Shown here in pieces: positions 14,690 through 21,157 of a stretch of 21,157 bases of DNA. A model generated the notes under the pieces. The model did not search any database, was not told the DNA's origin, and saw only the letters and a program-made list of their open reading frames with translations. This stretch comes from a virus: the IMG/VR virus record IMGVR_UViG_3300017788_000212, positions 1 through 21,157 of that record. One strand, given 5' to 3'. Each line of letters opens with the position of its first letter. Within the stretch, counting starts at the first letter, position 1. The translations under genes and the position numbers were made by a program.

Positions 14690-17600
14690 TGTTTCAAAAT
14701 GAAGAATTAAAAAAATATTTAGAAAAATCAGCAACTGTAAAAAGTCAGTCTGCCATAATAGCAGAATGGAATATGAATATTGCAAATAATATTTTTAAAT
14801 TGGGCAACTATAGATATAGGCCTACAGCATCAATTTCTGATAAATATAAATTACTACCAAATACTTTTGATGTAAATGATATAGGAAATTATTACACTGG
14901 TGCAACTGACTCAGACATAACTGTGGATGGTGGCATAAGTCCAGAAAATAATAATGAGCCTTGGTTTTTATTAGCAAAAAATAAAAAAGTATCAATGATT
15001 TATTCATTAGAAGATTGTTTTAAAAAGTTTAGACCAAGGTCTGGTATTAACAAAGCCGTATATTTTCCAGGCAAAAAACTTCATCATTCTAATATAAATA
15101 TGTCAAACAGACCAAGATATTACATGGCTGATAAAAATGATAACTTTAAATACTGGACTTCTTTTAGAAATGATGGAGAAGATTTAAGGGGAATTGCCAA
15201 TAAACCATTAAACTCTCAAAATTTTATTGACGATGCGGTTCCATTTGTTGTTTATCAAAATCCTGTTCCAGCAAATAGACTAGTAGTAAAGATGCAAACA
15301 AATGTAGGCTCAGTTGACCTTGGACCATTTACAAATTCTTCTGGCTCTTTTTCAGATCCACTATACGGAGATCAAAATAAAACAACGCCAGTAAAATGGA
15401 AAGTTCAGTCTTTGCAGGAAAATGATTGGATAGATGTTATTAGTTTTAATTCTGCAAGTCGTAGATCAAATGGTACACCAGTCATAAGTAACGATGGATA
15501 TGTTGAGTTATCATATGGACTAAAGGTTCCAGAAAAATATAGGGATGTTTTTGTTCGTGCAGAAGAATATTTAGATATTTCTTTTAGACCTGTAGAATCA
15601 ATTAATGGTTATGCATACTTAATTAAAAGTAATAATAATGATATTGGACAATACCATATATGGTTTGATAATAAATGGGAAACATTTACTCCAGAATACG
15701 GGTGGTTTTTAGAAGAAGAAACTGTTAACAGACTTACAAATTTTGTCACTGACTTTGTAGATTGCAAATCTTTTAAATCTGTTTCTAATAACAAAACGGT
15801 ATTTAGGGAGTTTGAATATACAAGAGGCTTTAGAATAATTGTAGATACAATGAATAAGATTAATTCTACCTTTGACCTAATAGAACTTTCTCCAAGACTT
15901 ACCGCAGACATTACTGATAGAGTTATGTCATTTGATTTTTCAAAAACAGCGTCTGATTTAGGAACAAGCGGACTACCAGTAGGTCAACTCCTAGCGTCAA
16001 ATGGTAGCATAAACATTTTTGACTATGATAATTCCTTTAATGAAAATAATAAGAATAGTATAATTAAAGACTACACGCACAACAATGTTCAATTAAAGTT
16101 TTATGAAGTAATTATTAACGTAGATGGATATGATTATTTTGTTCCGTTAAAAACAATGTACTTTGATGGTTTCCCCTCATTTTCCCATTCAGATAGAAAA
16201 GTTAATATTAAACTAAGAGACCTATATTTTTATTTTGAATCAATAAAAGCACCAGAAATGTTGGTGACTAATGTATCATTAAGTTATGCTGTTTGTCTTT
16301 TGCTAGACTCTGTAGGCTTTTCTAATTATGCATTTAAAAGATTATATAATGAAAAAGAATTAATCATTCCATTTTTTTACATAGCACCAGATAAAACGGT
16401 AGCACAAGTTTTAAATGATTTAGCAGTTTCTACTCAGACAGCAATGTTTTTTGATGAGTATAATAATTTTATTATGATGAGTAAAAACTATATGTTGCCA
16501 GAAAATAATCAAAGAAGTATTGATGTTTCATTAAATGGATCAAATGATTTAACTCATATAGGCGCTATTGAAAATTCAAATACAAATAACAAACTTGCAA
16601 ATATTATACAGATTGCATCTGAAGAAAAAAATGTTTTTAATGACGGAGTAATTAACTATAACACTAGATATATTCAGAGATCCTATGGAAGTATTAAACA
16701 GGCATTAATGATTGATAACGAAGTTGCTGCAAAAAATTGGATATATAAGCCAGCGCTTTTGTGGGAGATAACTGGAAACCAAAACCTAAGAAGCATAAAC
16801 AATGAAATATCAGATCAATCGTCTTACAATCTTTGTGCAATTCCATTAAACTCTAATCTATCTAACTTACCGCCAGCAGTTGTTGGCAACAAACTAGAAA
16901 ATAATATTATTGATTTAGGTGAAGCCGTATATTGGTTAGGAAAACATGATGGTTACTTTTATGCTAATGGAGAAATTATTAAGTTTGATGCAGTTCAATA
17001 TAATATTCCTGGAGCACAAAAGAATATCATAAGAGAAGAGTCTGATGGAAAGTTTTCGTATATCACCGAAACCGTCGGGGCAGTTGGAAATGTCTGGATA
17101 AGCAGTAATCAAGAGTATCAAGATTATATGTCTAAACTTACTTTCAATGGAAAGATATACCCTACTGGATTAGTAAGGATATATTGCGAACCAAAATATG
17201 AAACAATAAATGGTATTACTGTTATGAAAAACGGAGAGGTAGCAAGACATGGACGTGGTCAGTTTGGCACCAATATAGTTTCTCATGATGCTGGATTAAA
17301 TGCATATTGGAAAAATGATTCCTATTTACGTGGATTTAATATGTTAAGTCACAGGCTTTTTGGATTAAAGGCTGGAGATGTTTTTACACAAAGTCAAATT
17401 TTAGAAGAAAATCTTTCAGTTACTATTCCAGCATCACCAGATCCAGTAAGAGCAAAATCAAATATACGAACTGGAGTTATTAAAAACTTTTTGTCATACT
17501 CTTATTTAAATGAATCTGAAAACAATACTAATAAGTCCACACAGGCTGGATCAATGCAGTCTTCAGCCATGGTAATGTCTGGACCATCGTTTAGCCAGAC

Positions 17601-19086
17601 GGAAAAAGCATTAGATTTTGTTTCTTATCAATACAAGGCGCTAGACAATAAATATAAACACTTTGGCACAAGAATGAGAATTATTGGAAAAATAGAAGTT
17701 GGAGAAACAAAAGAGCAAACTCCTATCAACTCTATTCCGTATTATGTACTACCAGGAACTCAGCCAAACCAACCATTAAATATATCTGGAGGGTCTGGCG
17801 GTATTGCAGTAATGATTAATCCAGCAACTAACGTAGGATATTATTTTGAAATTGTTGCATTAACAGAAAAAAATGTTGAAGGATACTCTTCTGAAGTAGA
17901 TAACCTTCATAATATAATTTTTTATAAAATTAAGTCTGATTTAAATGGAAAGGCAGTTCCTATAAAATTGTGGGGCGGACTAAGTAATATTTTAATTGAT
18001 GACGGTAGATTTACAGGACAAGCAAGAATGATGGGAGAGCAAAATCCCACGGTATACGATCTTGCCGTAGAGTATCAAGACATAGGATCTTTCAGAAGGT
18101 TCTACTTATATATAAATAATAACTTGGTTAAAGTTGTAGATGATCCCAAGCCATTACCAATATATAATAACATAGCCCTGTTTGTTCGTGGCGGTTCAAA
18201 GTGTATGTTTGAAAACGTTTATGCACTTGCTAACAACTACAGTCAAAATACTTCATTTGCACTAGAGACTCCAGTATCTGCAGCCTTTGGAGACGAAAAT
18301 ATTAATGCCAATGAGTCATTTAGAAAGTATGCAATGTCTGGCATGATTCAGTCAACTTATTTGTCTGGAATAAATACTTCTCAACCACCGTCATTTAATT
18401 TATACTTTGATGAATTTGGAACTATTATGAGAGAGGCCGCATATCTAAAGGTGAGATATGATAAGGCCTACCCTGCACTATATGCACAACTATCCCCAAC
18501 CTTCAATAGAATAAAAGGATACACCACTTCTGGCTTTAAGGGTGGATCTTATGGTGCAGAATTTTTAATATTTAATGCAACAGATACATCAATTAATCTT
18601 GATGAAACTAGCGGAAACTATCTTAGAATTCAGGGAATAGCATTTACGCAAGAATCTAATAATCAGTTAACCGTAGATTCTTATTTTGCAAAGAACGCTA
18701 ATTTTTCAGATCCATTAATCAATAAGAGTGGAGATATTGTTTCTCCACATAAGGCTGCTTTAGATTATGATAAAATTAAAACAAGCAGATTGACATACGG
18801 CAAAAAAGAATTTTCTTTAGATCCAATATATGTACAATCTAATGATGACGCAAATGAATTAATGGGCTGGATGATAAATAAAATATTAAGACCAAGAAAA
18901 AGTGTTGGAGTAAAAATATTTGCTAACCCAATGATTCAACTGGGAGACTTAGTTAATTTAAATTATAAAGACAATATCGATAATGATATAATATCACCAG
19001 ACAATAAAAACTTTGTTGTTTATAATATTGAATACAAAAAAGATTCTGGAGGACCAGATATGACTTTATATTTGAGTGAGGTGTAA
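14689..19086 (+). CDS. Tail hub / tail-tip protein with inserted LamG-like domain
   Basis: This is a 1465-residue protein. ATG 14689 was preferred to the in-frame ATG at 14656 because it gives the TAATG junction used throughout this operon and has a GGAAG site at 14677-14681. The first ~330 residues are beta-rich and include segments like VKWKVQSLQENDWIDV and AEEYLDISFRP, resembling discoidin-type carbohydrate-binding sandwiches. Residues ~480-700 look like the hub ring region. A jellyroll domain is inserted near residues 974-1187. The C-terminal ~85 residues (NELMGWMINKILRPRKS, then MIQLGDLVNL and FVVYNIEYKKDSGGPDMTL) match the ending of siphophage hub proteins (gp27/Tal-like). I see no peptidase motif. 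It probably forms the trimeric tip below the distal tail ring and takes part in host binding. Confidence 0.7.
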   Translation: MFQNEELKKYLEKSATVKSQSAIIAEWNMNIANNIFKLGNYRYRPTASISDKYKLLPNTFDVNDIGNYYTGATDSDITVDGGISPENNNEPWFLLAKNKKVSMIYSLEDCFKKFRPRSGINKAVYFPGKKLHHSNINMSNRPRYYMADKNDNFKYWTSFRNDGEDLRGIANKPLNSQNFIDDAVPFVVYQNPVPANRLVVKMQTNVGSVDLGPFTNSSGSFSDPLYGDQNKTTPVKWKVQSLQENDWIDVISFNSASRRSNGTPVISNDGYVELSYGLKVPEKYRDVFVRAEEYLDISFRPVESINGYAYLIKSNNNDIGQYHIWFDNKWETFTPEYGWFLEEETVNRLTNFVTDFVDCKSFKSVSNNKTVFREFEYTRGFRIIVDTMNKINSTFDLIELSPRLTADITDRVMSFDFSKTASDLGTSGLPVGQLLASNGSINIFDYDNSFNENNKNSIIKDYTHNNVQLKFYEVIINVDGYDYFVPLKTMYFDGFPSFSHSDRKVNIKLRDLYFYFESIKAPEMLVTNVSLSYAVCLLLDSVGFSNYAFKRLYNEKELIIPFFYIAPDKTVAQVLNDLAVSTQTAMFFDEYNNFIMMSKNYMLPENNQRSIDVSLNGSNDLTHIGAIENSNTNNKLANIIQIASEEKNVFNDGVINYNTRYIQRSYGSIKQALMIDNEVAAKNWIYKPALLWEITGNQNLRSINNEISDQSSYNLCAIPLNSNLSNLPPAVVGNKLENNIIDLGEAVYWLGKHDGYFYANGEIIKFDAVQYNIPGAQKNIIREESDGKFSYITETVGAVGNVWISSNQEYQDYMSKLTFNGKIYPTGLVRIYCEPKYETINGITVMKNGEVARHGRGQFGTNIVSHDAGLNAYWKNDSYLRGFNMLSHRLFGLKAGDVFTQSQILEENLSVTIPASPDPVRAKSNIRTGVIKNFLSYSYLNESENNTNKSTQAGSMQSSAMVMSGPSFSQTEKALDFVSYQYKALDNKYKHFGTRMRIIGKIEVGETKEQTPINSIPYYVLPGTQPNQPLNISGGSGGIAVMINPATNVGYYFEIVALTEKNVEGYSSEVDNLHNIIFYKIKSDLNGKAVPIKLWGGLSNILIDDGRFTGQARMMGEQNPTVYDLAVEYQDIGSFRRFYLYINNNLVKVVDDPKPLPIYNNIALFVRGGSKCMFENVYALANNYSQNTSFALETPVSAAFGDENINANESFRKYAMSGMIQSTYLSGINTSQPPSFNLYFDEFGTIMREAAYLKVRYDKAYPALYAQLSPTFNRIKGYTTSGFKGGSYGAEFLIFNATDTSINLDETSGNYLRIQGIAFTQESNNQLTVDSYFAKNANFSDPLINKSGDIVSPHKAALDYDKIKTSRLTYGKKEFSLDPIYVQSNDDANELMGWMINKILRPRKSVGVKIFANPMIQLGDLVNLNYKDNIDNDIISPDNKNFVVYNIEYKKDSGGPDMTLYLSEV
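17608..18249 (+). other. LamG-like (concanavalin-type) domain in the hub protein
   Basis: Residues ~974-1187 show the strand order of a LamG-like jellyroll: an opening FVSYQYKALD, an outer strand GGIAVMINPATNVGYYFEI, then IDDGRFTGQAR, then VYDLAVEYQDIGSFRRFYLYINNNLVKVVDD, and a closing IALFVRGGSKCMFENVYALA (segments given separately). This fold commonly binds sugars. The call is by pattern only. Confidence 0.55.
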
Positions 19087-19087
19087 T

Positions 19088-19582
19088 ATGTCAACTGTTT
19101 CCAGTACTCCAAATTTACCATCTGTTAATCCTGCAACCGCAAAAGATGGCTCTGTTAAATCTGCCACTCCAGATATTATTTTATTTGATGATGAAACAAT
19201 TCCTATAGAAATAATGACAGATCTGATATTTGAAAATATCGGTGGACAAGAATTAATTAATGTAATTAGAACAGATATTATTAATGGACAAAATCTTAAT
19301 TATCAACCTATTAAAAATTTAACTAGTTTATATCTTCAATATAACCCTCAAAATATTTTATCTTTACAAGATACAGATTATAATTATTTTAGAAAATTTC
19401 CAATTAATTTCTCTACCAAAATTCCAATATGCGGAACTGGGCCAGACTGCTCTATTGTCTACATAGACTCAGAAACTGGAAACTTAGTTATAAACGTTGT
19501 AAACTTGGGACGGGATGAGCAAGTAGAAGTATCAATAGTTTCTGACGGGGTGGTATTAGATGATACAATATATGGGGTGTAA
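19088..19582 (+). CDS. Small tail-tip protein of unknown function
   Basis: This is a 164-residue protein. ATG 19088 was chosen over the in-frame GTG at 19076 because it lies one base after the hub stop codon, with GAGGTG at 19078-19083. The N-terminal 30 residues are rich in S, T, P and look flexible. They are followed by an acidic segment DIILFDDETIPIEIMTDLIFENIGGQELI, then QPIKNLTSLYLQYNP. The last third is beta-rich (IVYIDSETGNLVINVVNL). I do not recognise a domain with certainty. Its place between the hub and an adhesin-like protein suggests a structural connector of the tip. Similar small acidic proteins are common at this position in actinobacterial phages, but that is recollection and not proof. 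Confidence 0.5.
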   Translation: MSTVSSTPNLPSVNPATAKDGSVKSATPDIILFDDETIPIEIMTDLIFENIGGQELINVIRTDIINGQNLNYQPIKNLTSLYLQYNPQNILSLQDTDYNYFRKFPINFSTKIPICGTGPDCSIVYIDSETGNLVINVVNLGRDEQVEVSIVSDGVVLDDTIYGV

Positions 19583-19584
19583 TT

Positions 19585-20703
19585 ATGATTACTAACATAG
19601 GAAAAGGCATACTTGCCAAATATTTGATAGGTCAGGCTCCCTCGTATGCCTCGTATATCGCCATTGGCTGTGGGGCAAAGCCACTTGCAACCAATCAGCC
19701 TTTTGGAAATTACTCAGCCAAAGAGTCGTTAGATTTTGAAATGTTTAGAGTTCCAGTTACGTCTAGAGGATATGTTACTGAAAGTGGAATTAATAAGATT
19801 GTTTTAACAGCAGAACTTCCAACTGATGAACGATACGAAATATCTGAGGTGGGTGTTTATTCAGCAGGAGCAAACCCATCTGCGGGAGCATATGATAGCC
19901 GATCCCTATTTGCTTTTACTGTTAATGAAAATTGGGAATACCATGATCAAACTTCTGCAACAGAGTTACCCGTAGTTTACACACCTTTGGACGGAAACAA
20001 TAATGATAATGTTATAAATCAAACTTATGCTGCATTTCAGACTAACTCAGATAATAGATTATTTACTAATACCGATAGAATATCTAGATATGAAAGATCA
20101 AGATTTTATAATAATATAGTTATGCTTAAAGGAGATTCTGCAAACCTTTCTGTTTCTGGAGGGCATTTAACAATAGGCGCTGACTCAAACCACATACATC
20201 TATTAGGAACATCACTAGATTTTAATCAAAATGCTCCGACAGATCAAATTAAATTGGCATTTAGTATTATTAATAAAGATCCAGATCCGTCTATTGTTCC
20301 CGACGAAGTAAGAATATTATTAGAGTTTGCAGAAACCGACACGGCTGGAAGTGGACAGTCTGCTAGATTTGAAGTAATAATGGAATCAGAAGATTATAGT
20401 TTTTCAACAAATAGATATCATGTAGTAACTAAACAATTGCAACAATTGTACAAGACTGCTGGTTTCACGTGGAACAATGTTAGTGTTGTAAAAATATATT
20501 CAACCGTTATTAAAAATGGATCTCCGTCAAGTAATTTTTATGTAGGACTAGACGCAGTAAGATTTGAAAATATATCAACTACCAACCCCATATATGGTTT
20601 AACGGGATATACAGTTTTAAAAAATACAAATGCAGAAACTATTGTAAAGGCAGCAAATACAAGCAACTATATTGAGTTTAGATTTGCTATGGACGTGCAA
20701 TAA
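19585..20703 (+). CDS. Tail-tip / receptor-binding-like protein
   Basis: This is a 372-residue protein with ATG at 19585, two bases after the previous stop; GGGG at 19574-19577 is the likely binding site. The N-terminal ~125 residues (ITNIGKGILAKYLIG, YIAIGCGAKPL, ISEVGVYSAGA) resemble the attachment domain found at the start of many tail fibre/baseplate proteins. The C-terminal half (from about residue 170) is a beta-sandwich: it opens with NNIVMLKG and closes with FYVGLDAVRFENI followed by PIYGLTGYTVLKN. This looks like a galactose-binding-type jellyroll, plausible for sugar binding on the host. No enzyme motif is seen. Its function as adhesin is inferred. Confidence 0.6.
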   Translation: MITNIGKGILAKYLIGQAPSYASYIAIGCGAKPLATNQPFGNYSAKESLDFEMFRVPVTSRGYVTESGINKIVLTAELPTDERYEISEVGVYSAGANPSAGAYDSRSLFAFTVNENWEYHDQTSATELPVVYTPLDGNNNDNVINQTYAAFQTNSDNRLFTNTDRISRYERSRFYNNIVMLKGDSANLSVSGGHLTIGADSNHIHLLGTSLDFNQNAPTDQIKLAFSIINKDPDPSIVPDEVRILLEFAETDTAGSGQSARFEVIMESEDYSFSTNRYHVVTKQLQQLYKTAGFTWNNVSVVKIYSTVIKNGSPSSNFYVGLDAVRFENISTTNPIYGLTGYTVLKNTNAETIVKAANTSNYIEFRFAMDVQ

Positions 20704-21143
20704 TGCCAAGCCCAGATCAAGGTATTAAAAAAATTATTATTCCTAAGTCCAAACTTCCTGGATTCTTTGGAGAAAATAGGCAATATGTTTTAAGATATAG
20801 ATTTATATCAGAGGACAAAAATAGAACATCGCACTGGTCCCCCGCATATAAGATTATTGCAGAAGACACGCCATCAGAAATTTTGAATAGCATGATTATT
20901 GATAAAACAAATAAAGTGATTAATTTAGCATGGGAACCACAAGAAAATATGAATGAATATTTTATTTATGTAAAATGGAATAATGGTTCGTGGCAGTATT
21001 ATACAAAAACATCACAAACTAATTATTCAATAGTTTATGATGCAGCAAAAACATATATTCATCTTGCTGTTCAAACTAAAACAATTCCATTAGAAAGATT
21101 TGCAGATGCCATTTTGTTTGAAAATGAAGGCAGTCTGGTATAA
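20703..21143 (+). CDS. Fibronectin type III-like minor tail protein
   Basis: This 146-residue protein has ATG at 20703 overlapping the previous stop (TAATG). The first ~50 residues form strands with YVLRYRFISEDKNRTSHWSPAY, and the remainder repeats the theme with VINLAWEPQENMNEYFIYVKWNNGSW then YSIVYDAAKTYIHLAVQTK. The W-x-P, the Y-x-V-x-W and the final strand are typical of fibronectin III-like beta-sandwiches, common in phage tail tips as spacer or sugar-contact modules. Two such folds may be present. It belongs to the tip complex by position. The -10 box of a new promoter overlaps its last codons. Confidence 0.6.
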   Translation: MPSPDQGIKKIIIPKSKLPGFFGENRQYVLRYRFISEDKNRTSHWSPAYKIIAEDTPSEILNSMIIDKTNKVINLAWEPQENMNEYFIYVKWNNGSWQYYTKTSQTNYSIVYDAAKTYIHLAVQTKTIPLERFADAILFENEGSLV

Positions 21144-21144
21144 T
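21136..21144 (+). promoter_or_regulatory. Extended -10 promoter TGGTATAAT at the end of the window
   Basis: This is the third exact copy of the box seen at 2870 and 3582, overlapping the stop codon of the fibronectin-like gene. TTGAAA at 21118-21123 is a possible -35 with a short 15-base spacer. Transcription would start near 21151 and serve the gene just beyond the window. Confidence 0.55.
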
Positions 21145-21149
21145 TAGTT

Positions 21150-21154
21150 AGGAG
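21150..21154 (+). promoter_or_regulatory. Ribosome binding site for the next gene
   Basis: AGGAG lies a few bases before the window edge, after the last stop codon. The gene it serves starts outside the window. Confidence 0.6.
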
Positions 21155-21157
21155 AAA

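Noticed and set aside
19076-19087. GTG at 19076 as the start of the small tip protein
   Set aside because: It overlaps the hub gene and covers the likely ribosome binding site GAGGTG; ATG 19088 fits better.
1-21157. tRNA, rRNA, CRISPR array, insertion sequence, integrase or attachment site
   Set aside because: I looked for these and saw none; nearly all DNA is accounted for by structural genes, and the only sizeable gaps are at 2135-2202, 2815-2884 and 3572-3615.

Overview
The window is a stretch of the late structural module of a tailed, double-stranded DNA bacteriophage. All 13 genes lie on the + strand, packed with TAATG or ATGA overlaps or very short gaps. It runs from the head-tail connector region through the complete tail-tube and tape-measure block to the tail tip and receptor-binding region. 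There is a tail tube protein but no sheath or contractile baseplate gene, so a long-tailed siphovirus is most likely. The DNA is AT-rich. The promoters are of extended -10 type and one gene looks leaderless, which would suit a low-GC actinobacterial host (for example freshwater lineages). That host assignment is inference only.

Layout: (1) 1-2134 holds four translationally coupled connector genes: a 5'-truncated head-tail adaptor, a head-closure-like protein, a neck protein resembling HK97 gp10, and a tail-terminator-like protein. (2) 2135-2879 holds the major tail protein as an insulated unit, with an upstream hairpin and a strong intrinsic terminator directly behind it. (3) 2870-3939 holds two tail assembly chaperones. 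They are clear paralogs, one long (228 aa) and one short (107 aa), each behind its own TGGTATAAT extended -10 promoter. (4) 3963-14021 is a very large tape measure protein (3352 aa) with several membrane segments, a C-terminal coiled coil, three copies of a GxDxVPAxLxPGExVV-type motif and an embedded region with kinase-like motifs. (5) 14021-21143 holds a distal-tail-like protein, a 1465-aa tail hub protein with an inserted LamG-like domain, a small unrecognised protein, a tail-tip/adhesin-like protein and a fibronectin-III-like protein. A third TGGTATAAT promoter and a ribosome binding site end the window in front of the next gene.

How the genes work together: the connector proteins cap the filled head and join it to the tail. 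The chaperones coat the tape measure protein while the tube protein polymerises around it, and the tape measure sets tail length. The distal-tail and hub proteins form the tip, and the downstream proteins carry carbohydrate-binding-like folds for host contact.

The two most notable points are these. First, the usual frameshifted G/GT chaperone pair appears to be replaced by two separate genes with different promoters, start modes and codon use. Second, a set of PI3/4-kinase/HipA-like active-site motifs lies inside the tape measure, between two copies of the repeated motif.
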